A stretch of 64,000 nucleotides of DNA from JAAZHD01 sp012510895 (GTDB taxonomy: Bacteria > Bacillota > Clostridia > Caldicoprobacterales > DTU083), in NCBI GenBank assembly GCA_050951465.1, contig JBMNJC010000005.1:62001-126000 (forward strand). Reading direction: 5' to 3'. Position 1 is the stretch's first letter. Each line of letters opens with the position of its first letter. This document shows, piece after piece, positions 17,613 through 27,258 of this stretch. The notes beneath the pieces were generated by a model, which worked only from the letters and a program-made list of their open reading frames with translations, did not search any database and had not been told where the DNA came from. The position numbers and the translations under genes were made by a program.

Positions 17613-18619
17613 AAGAATTATTGGCAAATTTAACAGGAGTATATGGGCCTTCCGGAAAAGAAGATTCAATTCGCTCAGCCATTGAAAAGGAAATCAAAGA
17701 TCACGTGGATGAGATTCGAACGGACACTATGGGTAATCTGATTGCAGTTAAAAAAAGCACCCTAAGCGGAGATAAGCCGCCTGTAAGGGTTATGACGGCA
17801 GCTCATATGGACCAGATCGGGCTTATTATAACAAATATCGATGAAAACGGTTTTCTTCGCTTTTCCAATATCGGCGGCGTTTCTCCCTTTAATGTGATAA
17901 ACCGTAGGGTTGTATTTGAAAACGGAATAACAGGTACAGTCAGCTATGAGACTGAACTTGAAAACATGAAGGATCTTAAGCTGAACAAAATGTATATTGA
18001 TATCGGCGCTGCAAACCGGGAAGAGGCAGAAAAACAGGTTTCCATAGGTGATGCGGCTGTATATTATGCCCCTATGGCAGCAGCAGGAAACCGTTATTTC
18101 GGCTGTGCCATGGATGACCGGGCAGGCTGCGCCGTTCTGGTTCAAGCGATTAAAACCATTAAGGATTCTCCCAACGAACTAATATTTGTCTTTACCGTCC
18201 AGGAAGAGGTCGGCCTAAGGGGAGCAAAGACATCTGCTTATTCTGTCAACCCGGCTATGGCCATTTCACTTGATGTGACCTTAACGGGAGATACGCCTAA
18301 ATCCAGGCCTATGGCGGTTAGGCTGGGGGCTGGCCCTGCAGTGAAAATTAAGGATTCCTCCCTTATCTGCCATCCCAGGGTCAAAAACCTGATGATAGAC
18401 AGGGCTGAAGAGGCAGGGATTCCTTATCAGCTGGAAGTCCTGGAGGCTGGAGGCACCGATTCCGGTTCCATTCATCTTTCCAGAGAAGGAGTTCCTTCAG
18501 GTGTTATTTCCATTCCCTGCCGTTATATCCACAGTGCCCGGGAGATGGTAGACAAAAACGATCTGGAAAACGCTGTTAAACTTTTAAACAGTATACTGGA
18601 AAATGAGATTGTTTTATAA
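17609..18619 (+). CDS. M42 family metallopeptidase, third of three
   Basis: A 336-residue M42 aminopeptidase. Motifs: AAHMDQIG (His 66; Gln where the neighbours have Glu), MDDRAGC, VQEEVGLRGA, SLDVTLTGD and RYIHS near the C-terminus. It begins with TTG at 17609 that overlaps the TGA stop of the second gene, with AAAGGA about 10 bases upstream. It closes the three-gene unit, and a terminator follows within 50 bases. The Gln substitution is next to, not at, the metal ligand, so activity is likely retained, perhaps with changed specificity. Confidence 0.92.
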   Translation: MKELLANLTGVYGPSGKEDSIRSAIEKEIKDHVDEIRTDTMGNLIAVKKSTLSGDKPPVRVMTAAHMDQIGLIITNIDENGFLRFSNIGGVSPFNVINRRVVFENGITGTVSYETELENMKDLKLNKMYIDIGAANREEAEKQVSIGDAAVYYAPMAAAGNRYFGCAMDDRAGCAVLVQAIKTIKDSPNELIFVFTVQEEVGLRGAKTSAYSVNPAMAISLDVTLTGDTPKSRPMAVRLGAGPAVKIKDSSLICHPRVKNLMIDRAEEAGIPYQLEVLEAGGTDSGSIHLSREGVPSGVISIPCRYIHSAREMVDKNDLENAVKLLNSILENEIVL

Positions 18620-18666
18620 ACATTTTCAGCATTTATAATGAAATTACACAAAGTGACGACTATCAG

Positions 18667-18705
18667 AAAGCCCCCTGACCTGTATCCGGTTCAAGGGGCT
18701 TTTTA
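18667..18705 (+). terminator. Terminator of the M42 peptidase operon
   Basis: AAAGCCCC (18667-18674) pairs with GGGGCTTT (18695-18702), extended by TGA/TCA across a C-A mismatch, and followed by T residues. Confidence 0.88.
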
Positions 18706-18809
18706 TATCTTAAAAAAGTCTTAAAAATTTTGCCTATTGGTTTTTAATAAAAGATGGGACATAATGGTATTGACCGGTTCAAAGCATAATATCAGGGGGC
18801 GTATGCAAT

Positions 18810-19514
18810 TTGTACAATATATTGATTTGTGACGATGAAAAAGATATTGTATCTGCTTTAAAAATATACCTGTCATCTGAAAGCTGCAATATTTATGAAG
18901 CCTATAACGGAAAAGAGGCATTAAAGATAGTAAACAGCCATGATATACACCTCATTCTGCTGGATATCATGATGCCTGAAATGGACGGCATATCTGCCAT
19001 GGTAGAAATCCGCAGGGATAAAAATATCCCCATTATACTGCTTACCGCCAAAAGTGAAGATACGGACAAGGTTCTGGGCTTAAATATCGGGGCAGATGAT
19101 TATATTACCAAGCCCTTTAATCCGATGGAGGTAATTGCGAGGGTAAAATCCCAGCTGCGGCGCTATCTGCATCTGGGAGGGGGCACCGTTAAACCTTCCA
19201 ATCTGCAGATAGGCGGCATAGTGCTGGACGACAAGGCGAAAACTGTCACCCTCGACGGTGAACCTGTTAACTTAACTCCAAAAGAATATGACATTTTAAA
19301 GCTGCTGATGGAAAATCCCGGTCAGGTCTTTTCTCCCAGGGAAATCTATAACCGGGTATGGCAGGAACCGGCTTATGGTTCTGAAAGCACAGTGGCTGTT
19401 CACATACGGCATTTGAGAGAAAAACTGGAAATAGATCCTGCTGAACCCAGGTACTTAAAAGTGGTATGGGGCCAGGGATACAAGATAGAGCGGAGTGATG
19501 GGCAGAATGAATAA
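18810..19514 (+). CDS. Response regulator, OmpR/PhoB family
   Basis: A 234-residue two-component response regulator. The receiver domain (1-115) has the acidic pair Asp 8/Asp 9, the phospho-acceptor Asp 52 in LLDIMMPEMDG, Thr 79 and Lys 101 in the TKPF motif. The winged-helix DNA-binding domain (about 135-228) ends in HIRHLREKLE and VVWGQGYKIE, as in VanR/PhoB relatives. It starts with TTG at 18810, about 10 bases after CAGGGGGC; the nearby ATG at 18803 is in another frame. It overlaps or directly abuts the histidine kinase gene. Likely targets are cell-envelope genes, perhaps its own downstream neighbours. Confidence 0.94.
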   Translation: MYNILICDDEKDIVSALKIYLSSESCNIYEAYNGKEALKIVNSHDIHLILLDIMMPEMDGISAMVEIRRDKNIPIILLTAKSEDTDKVLGLNIGADDYITKPFNPMEVIARVKSQLRRYLHLGGGTVKPSNLQIGGIVLDDKAKTVTLDGEPVNLTPKEYDILKLLMENPGQVFSPREIYNRVWQEPAYGSESTVAVHIRHLREKLEIDPAEPRYLKVVWGQGYKIERSDGQNE

Positions 19515-21435
19515 ATTAACCCATAACCTGGCGGTAAAGACTGCAGCTGTATTCCTTTTCGTCATTTGCATGATCCTGTTCATTGTCGGAACCGGCAGCA
19601 TCATCTATCTGGCAGATCGGCATTTTTATGAAGGATCTCCTGAGAGTGCAAGGGAGGAAGTATTTAAAAGCATCTCAAGAAAATATGCCGATGATGTATT
19701 CTATCTTTATTACAACAGCCACCTGTATGAACCGGGCTTCCTGCAGGAAGTGCAGGAGAAATATTCAGCTGACAATACCAATTTTTTCTTTATTCTGGAA
19801 GATGAAAAAGGAGAAACATTATTCAGCAATTATACCGGCCAGGATACTCAGTACAGTTACACCTTTTATTTTGAGGAAGGCGGTTACTGGTATGATAATG
19901 CCGAAGGCTCATCTGTTTATGCAGAGAAGACTTCATATAAAATGAAGTGCTATGTTAATAAATCCCTGCATGCAGATGACAGCTATTCCAATGCTGAATC
20001 CTGGATTACCTTTGGTTATTCCATGCGTTATGCTGTAATCTTCATTACAATTCTTTCATTCATGGCTTCGGTCATACTATTTGTTTTTCTGATGTGTTCT
20101 GCAGGCCGCAGGAGAGGAATAGAGGGAATCATTCCCAATGGCATAGACAGGATTCCCTTTGATATTTTACTTACTGTGCTTTTTATACTTGCCTATATAG
20201 AGCTTGTATTAATGAACGAAGCGTTATATTTAACTTTTAATGGAAACACTATAATTGGGATACTTCTGGCAGCTTTTGTGCTGATTACCGGCATTCCTCT
20301 GTTTCTTATGGCTTGTATGAGCTTTGCCACAAGATATAAACTGGGAGGCTGGTGGAAAAATACAATTGTATACAGGTTTTTGTACTTTATTTACAGGATT
20401 GCAAGAAGGCTTGTCCTTGGCACTGTGTATCTGCTTAAGCATATATCCCTGATTTGGAAAACAGTTCTGGTCTTGTTCATTCTTTCAACAGTTGAATTTA
20501 TTGCTATTATCAGTAACCTGCATAATGGGGAAATGCTGCTTCTTCTGTGGCTGCTTGAAAAACTGGTACTTGTGCCCGTTGTTCTCTTTATTGCAATAAA
20601 CCTTAATAAACTGCATACTGCCGGTGAAAGAATTGCCCGCGGTGATCTGGATTATCGGATTGATACGACAAAGCTTTTCTGGGATTTCAAAAAGCAGGGG
20701 GCAAACCTTAACAATATAAGCATGGGAGTGTCAAAAGCGGTAGAGGAGCGGATGAAGAGCGAAAGATTCAAAACCGAATTGATTACCAACGTGTCACATG
20801 ATATCAAAACGCCGCTGACATCGATTATAAATTATGTGGACCTATTAAAGAGAGAGGTTGTGGAGGAGGGAAAAATAAAGGAGTATATCCATGTGCTGGA
20901 TCGTCAGTCCAGCCGCCTGAAAAAACTGATTGAGGATCTGGTTGAAGCATCCAAGGCCTCAACCGGCAACCTGCCTGTAAACAGCACCCGCACAGAGGTC
21001 GGGGTATTGCTTACCCAAACCGTGGGCGAATATGAAGAAAGGCTGAAAGAAAGCAAGCTGGAGCTTATTTTGAATCAGTCTGAAGAAGAGATTTTTATAA
21101 TGGCTGACGGCAGGCTCCTCTGGAGAGTTTTTGACAATCTGATGGATAACATATGCAAATATTCCCTTCCGGGCAGCCGCACCTATCTAAGCCTGGAAAG
21201 ACAGGATGGAAATGCTGTCATTACCTTTAGAAACATATCTAAACATGCTCTTAATATAACAAGTGAGGAATTGCTGGAAAGATTTAGAAGGGGCGACAGC
21301 TCAAGAAGTACCGAAGGAAGCGGGCTTGGCCTTTCCATAGCAAAAAGCCTGGTGGAACTTCAGAACGGAATCCTGGATCTTATTATCGACGGGGATCTGT
21401 TCAAGGTGGTATTGACATTTAAAACGGTGGAGTAA
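19507..21435 (+). CDS. Membrane histidine kinase with extra transmembrane region
   Basis: A sensor kinase of about 642 residues, partner of the preceding response regulator. One N-terminal span (about 8-32), an extracytoplasmic part (about 35-165) and then about five further spans (172-365) lead to a HAMP-like segment, the dimerisation domain with the phospho-acceptor His in SHDIKTPLTS (His about 431) and a HATPase domain with DNLMDNICKYS and GSGLGLSIAKS. VanS-like kinases usually have two spans and about 380 residues, so the additional multi-span region is unusual. The ATG at 19507 overlaps the regulator stop by 8 bases; 19498 is an alternative. A close membrane signal or protein partner is likely. 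Confidence 0.9.
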   Translation: MNKLTHNLAVKTAAVFLFVICMILFIVGTGSIIYLADRHFYEGSPESAREEVFKSISRKYADDVFYLYYNSHLYEPGFLQEVQEKYSADNTNFFFILEDEKGETLFSNYTGQDTQYSYTFYFEEGGYWYDNAEGSSVYAEKTSYKMKCYVNKSLHADDSYSNAESWITFGYSMRYAVIFITILSFMASVILFVFLMCSAGRRRGIEGIIPNGIDRIPFDILLTVLFILAYIELVLMNEALYLTFNGNTIIGILLAAFVLITGIPLFLMACMSFATRYKLGGWWKNTIVYRFLYFIYRIARRLVLGTVYLLKHISLIWKTVLVLFILSTVEFIAIISNLHNGEMLLLLWLLEKLVLVPVVLFIAINLNKLHTAGERIARGDLDYRIDTTKLFWDFKKQGANLNNISMGVSKAVEERMKSERFKTELITNVSHDIKTPLTSIINYVDLLKREVVEEGKIKEYIHVLDRQSSRLKKLIEDLVEASKASTGNLPVNSTRTEVGVLLTQTVGEYEERLKESKLELILNQSEEEIFIMADGRLLWRVFDNLMDNICKYSLPGSRTYLSLERQDGNAVITFRNISKHALNITSEELLERFRRGDSSRSTEGSGLGLSIAKSLVELQNGILDLIIDGDLFKVVLTFKTVE

Positions 21436-21531
21436 AGCATACTTAGCTTTGACAGATAATGTTTAACGTTTTTATTTAAACCGGTAATTCACCGCCAATG
21501 AGTATATTTTTGCGAAAGAAGGAGTACTAAA

Positions 21532-22818
21532 ATGGAAGCTGTATCATTAATTAATTATTTGCTGGCTGTATTGTTTTTTGTTTGTTATTCCTATCAGCTT
21601 TTGTATATATTCATTCCCTTTATAAGGAAAAGCAAGCCTTGTAAAAATACAAAATTCCACAAATATGCCGTACTTATCGCAGCCAGAAATGAGGAAGCCG
21701 TTATAACTCACCTAATTGAGAGCATAAAAAATCAGAATTATCCTTCTGAACTGATAGATATCTTTGTGGTTGCAGACAATTGCACCGACAACACTGCCTC
21801 TTTGGCAAGGGCTGCCGGAGCCCGGGTGTGGGAGCGGTTTAACAGGATGAAAGTCGGCAAGGGCTATGCCATCGATTTTCTGCTTAAAAGAATTGAAGAA
21901 GCCTATCCTGACAGGCCCTTTGACGGATACTTTATCTTTGATGCAGATAATCTGCTGGATGAGAATTATATAAGTGAAATGAACCGCTTATTTTCAGAAG
22001 GGCACCGCATAATTACAAGCTATCGCAATTCCAAAAATTATGGGAGCAACTGGATTTCAGCAGGAACTTCATTATGGTTCTTGCGGGAATCCCAATATCT
22101 GAGCCGCTCAAGAATGTTATTCGGAACCAGCTGTGCCGTATCAGGCACCGGGTTTTTGTTTCACCGTGATATAATAGAAAAATCAGGCGGGTGGAGTTTT
22201 TTCACTCTGACAGAGGATATCGAGTTCAGCGTATACAATATTATTAAGGGAGAAAAAATCGCTTACTGTGAATCTGCCGTGCTGTATGACGAACAGCCTG
22301 TCCGGTTCAGTCAGTCATGGAGGCAGCGGATGCGCTGGACTAAAGGGAATATACAGGTATGCCGGAAATATGGTACAGAGCTGATAAAATCCATTTTTAA
22401 AAACAGGAGTTTCTCCAGTTTTGACATGACAATGTCTATATTTGCAGCTTTTACCCTTACAGCTGTAAGCGTTGCAGTAAACCTGTTCGGGTTCGTCTAT
22501 GGTCTCTTGTTAGGCAGGAACCTTATGATCATCCTGGTATCCATATGGAAATCCATAGTTAATGCATATTTAATGTTTTTTGCCATAGGCCTCATAACAA
22601 CCATAAGCGAATGGAAAAAAATCTTTGCTTCACCGGCTGAAAAAATTGTCTATGCATTTACTTTCCCGATTTTCATGTTTACCTATATACCCATTACTAT
22701 AGCAGCAATATTCAAAAAGGTGGAATGGAAACAGATAGAGCATAGTAAGTCCATTACACTGAAGGAAATACGCATGATTAAAAGCAAAAAATCCACATCT
22801 GAACCGGCTGGATACTGA
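21532..22818 (+). CDS. Membrane glycosyltransferase, family 2
   Basis: A 428-residue processive-type glycosyltransferase. An N-terminal span (about 8-30) precedes the GT-A domain with VVADNCTDNT (about 79-88), the DADN metal motif (137-140), TEDIE (227-231) supplying the catalytic acid and QRMRW (265-269), the (Q/R)xxRW motif. Three or four C-terminal spans (about 297-405) complete it. The layout matches cellulose-synthase/hyaluronan-synthase/PgaC relatives, which polymerise sugar and export it across the membrane. It lies between the two-component pair and the MoxR operon, about 97 bases after the kinase with its own AAGGAG site. An exopolysaccharide or envelope-glycan role is inferred. Confidence 0.9.
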   Translation: MEAVSLINYLLAVLFFVCYSYQLLYIFIPFIRKSKPCKNTKFHKYAVLIAARNEEAVITHLIESIKNQNYPSELIDIFVVADNCTDNTASLARAAGARVWERFNRMKVGKGYAIDFLLKRIEEAYPDRPFDGYFIFDADNLLDENYISEMNRLFSEGHRIITSYRNSKNYGSNWISAGTSLWFLRESQYLSRSRMLFGTSCAVSGTGFLFHRDIIEKSGGWSFFTLTEDIEFSVYNIIKGEKIAYCESAVLYDEQPVRFSQSWRQRMRWTKGNIQVCRKYGTELIKSIFKNRSFSSFDMTMSIFAAFTLTAVSVAVNLFGFVYGLLLGRNLMIILVSIWKSIVNAYLMFFAIGLITTISEWKKIFASPAEKIVYAFTFPIFMFTYIPITIAAIFKKVEWKQIEHSKSITLKEIRMIKSKKSTSEPAGY

Positions 22819-22960
22819 GATATGACATTATACTTCACAGTTTTGTAAAACTTTTGCATATCTATGCCAGGACATTAATGGTATACTGAATTTAATTCAT
22901 ATCGGGTTATATCTTATAAAAGTTTTAAACAGCATGGCAGTCTTTGAAAGGAGTTTTCTG

Positions 22961-25438
22961 ATGAAAAGGGTTTGGAGCATTGCAGCTGTCTGCATTACAG
23001 CTTTGTTTCTGCTGATTTCACCTGCTTCTGCAAGGGCAGCGGAGATTTCCATGGAAGCAGAGGCAGGCTTTGGCGGCATATACTCAGTTGACAGCTGGAC
23101 CCCTGTCAGGGTCCGCCTTCAGAATGCAGGCAGCGACCTGGAAGGCAGTCTGGAAGTAAATGTAAGAACCGGACGTAATGATTCAATTGTCTATTCTGTG
23201 CCCGTCATCCTTCCGAAGGGTTCTGAAAAGGAATATACAGTATATGTAAAGACAGACCTTTATGACGGAATATTAAATGTAAAATTAATGGATGCAGCCA
23301 ACAAGGTTATACTTAATCAAAAGATAACAGAAACAACATCTGTCGGCCGGGACAAATATCTTTTAGGCCTGGTTACAGAGGATCAGCCTTCTCTGGGTTA
23401 TTGGAGGGAAAAGCTCTCCGGCTCTTATCTTCTGTCAAATTATGAACCTGTTTCCCTTGACGGCTCAAACTTTCCAGACCATAAAGAGATTCTGGATGCC
23501 TTTTCAGTGCTGATTATCAATAATATTGATACAAGCTCTTTCAGACCTGAGCAGATAAATGCCTTAAATGCCTGGCTGGAAGGCGGAGGAGTTTTGATAA
23601 TAGGCACCGGAGCCAACGGCGGCCGAACTCTGTCCGGCCTGACAGACAGGGTTCTTAAGGCCTATACCGGTGAACTCGGTCAATTGGAGGCAAATGATCC
23701 TTTGGAAGCAATAGCTGAGAGGGAGATACTCGGAAGTACACCTGTGCAGGTAATGGATCTTAAAGTAGAAAATGGGGAAGCCGTGCTAAAAGGGGATGAT
23801 ATGGTCCTGGTCTGGCGGCTGAGAAAAGGAAGGGGCATGGTTTTTGTTTCCGGATTCGATTTAGGAACGGAGCCTATCATAAGCTGGACAGGCAATAAAT
23901 TATTATGGGAAAATCTAGGAAGAAGATTCCTCAGCGAGACCATAATGAACGACCTTTATTATCCTCAGGAGAGGTTAAACAGCGGGACTAATCTAAGCGA
24001 TTTGCTGGGAAACATTGAAGCTATGGAAATGCCTTCACCTGCGCTCATACTCTTCATCTTCCTTTTTTACCTGGCCTTGGTCGGCCCGCTGAACTATCTT
24101 TTTCTTAAAAGAATAGACAAGAGGGAATGGTCCTGGGTAACCATACCGGCTTTATCCCTGATCTTTGCAGTGCTGATTTATGGTCTTGGATACAATATAA
24201 AAGGCGGCCGGCTTATAACAAATACCATTTCCCTTGTAAAACTGGATCAGAATTCAGAACATGCCGAGCTGACCAGCCATGTGGGAGTTTTTATTCCCCG
24301 GAGAGGGGATTATCTGGTGGAAGTGGATCGATTCTCACTGCTTTCACTTAGCAGTGATTCGTCTGGGTATTCCGCAAATCCAACCTCCGGATCCGTAAAT
24401 CCTCCTCTGGCCAAGATCGTTCAAGGCAATCCTTCTCAGATCTTCTTTGACAATGTTAATATATGGACTATGGAAACCTTTGAAATGGAGTCACGGCAGG
24501 TGGATTTCGGCAGAATCGAGTCCGATCTGTATTATGAAATGGGTAAAATAAAGGGGACTATCAAAAATCTTACCTCCTATCCCCTGGAACACCTTGTAAT
24601 TTACACCTCCCGGTACTTTGCAGAAGTGGGGAACATAGCTGCCGGAGAGAGCAAGAGCGTTGAATTGGATTTGCCTCTCGGGTCCCGGTCAGGCTATTAC
24701 GATATTGCATTTGAAATTATGGAGACCGTTTTTCCTTACTCAGGTCTAAATACCTTAAATGACTCAGAAAGCCGCAAATATATGAACCGCAGGGGCCTGA
24801 TTGAGCATATGGTTGGAAATACCCAATATGCATCATCTCATTCTTATCCTGCTCTCGCAGCAGCTCCTGACCGGCAGCAAAGGGAAGAAGAATATCAGGT
24901 GGAAGTGAATTATTTTGCCTTTTATGAGGGGGAAGCTGAATCCGGCATCCTGATCAACGGCAAAGGACCGGATCATCAGATTGCTGAAGGTTTCATCTTC
25001 GGCACCATGAACCTGGATGTGGCAAGGGACGGCTATTTCAGCCTTCCGCCCGGAACTCTAACGGGCAGGTTCGAGGAAAGCATGTCCCAGCATACTGATC
25101 ACAACTGGGGAAATGTATATACTATATATGATCCCAATGGATATGCTGTATTTTCCATTGACCTTTCTTCCTATATCCATCTGAATGAGCTTAAGCTTAT
25201 GATAATTGCGGGAACTCGTTACGGCAGCGGTATAATGCAGATTCTGGACCTGTCAGCTGCCGATTATATAAATATTTCCGGTGACAGCTTTACCATTGAT
25301 GAAGACAGTTTGTCCAGATATGTTGATGAAAAAAACATGATTTATGTTAAGTATATACCGGGATCCGGTGATTATGCGGAAATCACTCCACCTGTTGTGC
25401 TGCTGGAAGGGAGGTATCCTGACAATGCTGGTAATTGA
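22961..25438 (+). CDS. Exported membrane protein with glutamine-amidotransferase-like domain
   Basis: An 825-residue protein and the first gene of the MoxR/VWA operon. It has a signal peptide (1-27, ending ASARAA), a beta-sandwich domain, a flavodoxin-like amidotransferase-type segment (about 183-216: SVLIINNIDT, WLEGGGVLIIG), two adjacent membrane spans (about 361-382 and 392-411) and a large beta-rich C-terminal half (about 415-815). No catalytic Cys of the glutamine amidotransferase class is evident, so the fold is probably structural. The ATG at 22961 follows AAAGGAG. It overlaps the ABC ATPase gene by 14 bases. It recalls GldG-like partners of ABC-2 transporters, but I do not recognise a named family. 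Confidence 0.75.
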   Translation: MKRVWSIAAVCITALFLLISPASARAAEISMEAEAGFGGIYSVDSWTPVRVRLQNAGSDLEGSLEVNVRTGRNDSIVYSVPVILPKGSEKEYTVYVKTDLYDGILNVKLMDAANKVILNQKITETTSVGRDKYLLGLVTEDQPSLGYWREKLSGSYLLSNYEPVSLDGSNFPDHKEILDAFSVLIINNIDTSSFRPEQINALNAWLEGGGVLIIGTGANGGRTLSGLTDRVLKAYTGELGQLEANDPLEAIAEREILGSTPVQVMDLKVENGEAVLKGDDMVLVWRLRKGRGMVFVSGFDLGTEPIISWTGNKLLWENLGRRFLSETIMNDLYYPQERLNSGTNLSDLLGNIEAMEMPSPALILFIFLFYLALVGPLNYLFLKRIDKREWSWVTIPALSLIFAVLIYGLGYNIKGGRLITNTISLVKLDQNSEHAELTSHVGVFIPRRGDYLVEVDRFSLLSLSSDSSGYSANPTSGSVNPPLAKIVQGNPSQIFFDNVNIWTMETFEMESRQVDFGRIESDLYYEMGKIKGTIKNLTSYPLEHLVIYTSRYFAEVGNIAAGESKSVELDLPLGSRSGYYDIAFEIMETVFPYSGLNTLNDSESRKYMNRRGLIEHMVGNTQYASSHSYPALAAAPDRQQREEEYQVEVNYFAFYEGEAESGILINGKGPDHQIAEGFIFGTMNLDVARDGYFSLPPGTLTGRFEESMSQHTDHNWGNVYTIYDPNGYAVFSIDLSSYIHLNELKLMIIAGTRYGSGIMQILDLSAADYINISGDSFTIDEDSLSRYVDEKNMIYVKYIPGSGDYAEITPPVVLLEGRYPDNAGN

Positions 25439-26363
25439 AAATCTGATAAAGAAATACGGAGATTTTACGGCTGTTGACAATATCAGCCTGGAAATAAGAG
25501 AAGGGGATATTTACGGATTTGTGGGTCCCAATGGTGCAGGCAAGACTACCACCATGCGCATTGCAGCCACATTGATGGAGGCCACATCGGGAACGGTGCT
25601 GGTAGACGGCATTGATGTCAGGGAGGATTACCTTAAGGTACGCGGTAAGATAGGATATATGCCTGACTTTTTCGGTGTTTATGACAACCTGAAAGTCGAT
25701 GAGTATATGGATTTCTATGGCAGCTGTTACGGCCTGTCCAGGGCGGAGCGGGAAAAAAGAACCGATGAGCTGCTGGAGCTGGTGAACTTAAGGGACAAAA
25801 AGGACAGCTATGTTGATACCCTGTCCAGGGGCATGAAGCAGAGGCTCTGCCTGGCCCGGAGCCTTATACATAACCCTGAGCTTCTGATACTCGATGAGCC
25901 TGCCTCAGGCATGGACCCAAGGGCTCGTATAGAGATGAAGGGCATTTTAAAGACTTTGAAAGGAATGAAAAAGACAATTTTAATCAGCTCCCACATTCTT
26001 CATGAGCTGTCAGAGCTGTGCACCCATATTGGGATTATAGAAAGGGGAAAACTTGTTTATTCAGGGGAAATACAGGATATAATGAGAAGAATCACAGGCA
26101 GGACTATTCTGAAGATAGAGGTTCTGTCTGAAAGGGAGAAGGCCCTGGCTCTTTTCCGGGAACAGCCCTTAGTTGAAGACATATACGGAGAGGAAAATTC
26201 TTTTGAGCTTTCCTTTTCCGGAAGTGATGAGGATATGGCAGAACTGTTAAGGCATCTGATCCTTCAGGGAATTCCTGTAAAGACCTTTGCGAAAGAAGAA
26301 GGAAGTCTGGAAGAAGTGTTTATGGAGGTGACAAGGGAATATGAACTTGAAAATGGGAATTAA
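25425..26363 (+). CDS. ABC transporter ATP-binding protein
   Basis: A 312-residue ABC ATPase of the drug/Na+/GldA export class. Walker A GPNGAGKTT is at 34-42, the signature is LSRGMKQRL (about 134-142), Walker B LLILDEPASGMDP (about 153-165) and the H-loop SSHILHE (about 188-194). A C-terminal regulatory-like domain follows (about 215-312). It begins inside the end of the preceding gene behind GGGAGG and overlaps the permease gene by 23 bases. It powers export or envelope rearrangement together with the 26341 permease. Confidence 0.94.
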   Translation: MLVIENLIKKYGDFTAVDNISLEIREGDIYGFVGPNGAGKTTTMRIAATLMEATSGTVLVDGIDVREDYLKVRGKIGYMPDFFGVYDNLKVDEYMDFYGSCYGLSRAEREKRTDELLELVNLRDKKDSYVDTLSRGMKQRLCLARSLIHNPELLILDEPASGMDPRARIEMKGILKTLKGMKKTILISSHILHELSELCTHIGIIERGKLVYSGEIQDIMRRITGRTILKIEVLSEREKALALFREQPLVEDIYGEENSFELSFSGSDEDMAELLRHLILQGIPVKTFAKEEGSLEEVFMEVTREYELENGN

Positions 26364-27231
26364 GAGAAACCCGGTAATCACCAGCGAAATGAAGATTAAA
26401 ATGCGGGGTTGGAGAACGGCTCTGGCTGTTGCGGCATATCTGGCCGTACTCTTATTCATTGGTTTTCTATACTACCTGACCTTTATAGAATCCTCTTACA
26501 GCTACAGGAACACAGTTAATGCCTTTCAGGAAATGGGCATGCAGCTTTATTCCATGCTGGCAGTCCTGCAGTTCAGCCTGCTTATACTTATAACACCTGC
26601 TCAGACGGCAGGCAGCATCAGCGGAGAGCGGGAAAAACAGACCCTGGATCTCCTCCTTTCCACCAAGATTTCGTCTTTTGGAATTATATTCGGTAAGCTT
26701 ATATCTTCAATGTCATATGTGCTCCTGCTGATAATCACCTCCATACCCCTGTTCAGCCTTATATTTCTGTTTGGAGGAGTTACTCCGGGGGATATGATAA
26801 AATTGTTTCTCTTTTATATAATCACTGTATTTTCAGTGGGCAGCATAGGAATATTTTTCTCCACCGTATTTAAACGTACAGTGACATCAACGGTTATCAC
26901 CTATATTGTAATATTTTTTCTGGGCCTCATAAGCGTCATACTGGGCATTTATATGATCCAGGCCCAAGTCAGAGGCACAGGACATTTAACCAATCCCAGG
27001 ATACCCTTTATACTTTATATTAACCCGGCCGTAGGCCTGGCTGATATTTTAACCGCAGAGCACGGCGGGGTTTCACAGTTCTTAGGTTATAATATAGGAA
27101 CTCAGACAGGCCTGGATTTCTGGATAATAAATTCCATTGTCATGATGACTATTGCCGCCGGTCTTTTATATGCCGGCGTAAAAAAGATTAATCCCATTCA
27201 CCGGAAGAAAAAGAGGAAGAAACAGGCGTGA
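26341..27231 (+). CDS. ABC-2 family transporter permease
   Basis: A 296-residue membrane protein with about six spans (roughly 25-47, 71-93, 119-145, 150-172, 180-203 and 262-281). The conserved motif ISGEREKQTLDLLLSTKIS (about 96-114) is typical of ABC-2/GldF/NosY-like permeases. It partners the preceding ATPase, with overlapping genes. The basic C-terminus (KKINPIHRKKKRKK) faces the cytosol. Substrate unknown; the operon context suggests an envelope function rather than drug export. Confidence 0.92.
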   Translation: MNLKMGIKRNPVITSEMKIKMRGWRTALAVAAYLAVLLFIGFLYYLTFIESSYSYRNTVNAFQEMGMQLYSMLAVLQFSLLILITPAQTAGSISGEREKQTLDLLLSTKISSFGIIFGKLISSMSYVLLLIITSIPLFSLIFLFGGVTPGDMIKLFLFYIITVFSVGSIGIFFSTVFKRTVTSTVITYIVIFFLGLISVILGIYMIQAQVRGTGHLTNPRIPFILYINPAVGLADILTAEHGGVSQFLGYNIGTQTGLDFWIINSIVMMTIAAGLLYAGVKKINPIHRKKKRKKQA

Positions 27232-27258
27232 AAGTGAACAGGAGGTGAAAGAAAGGAA

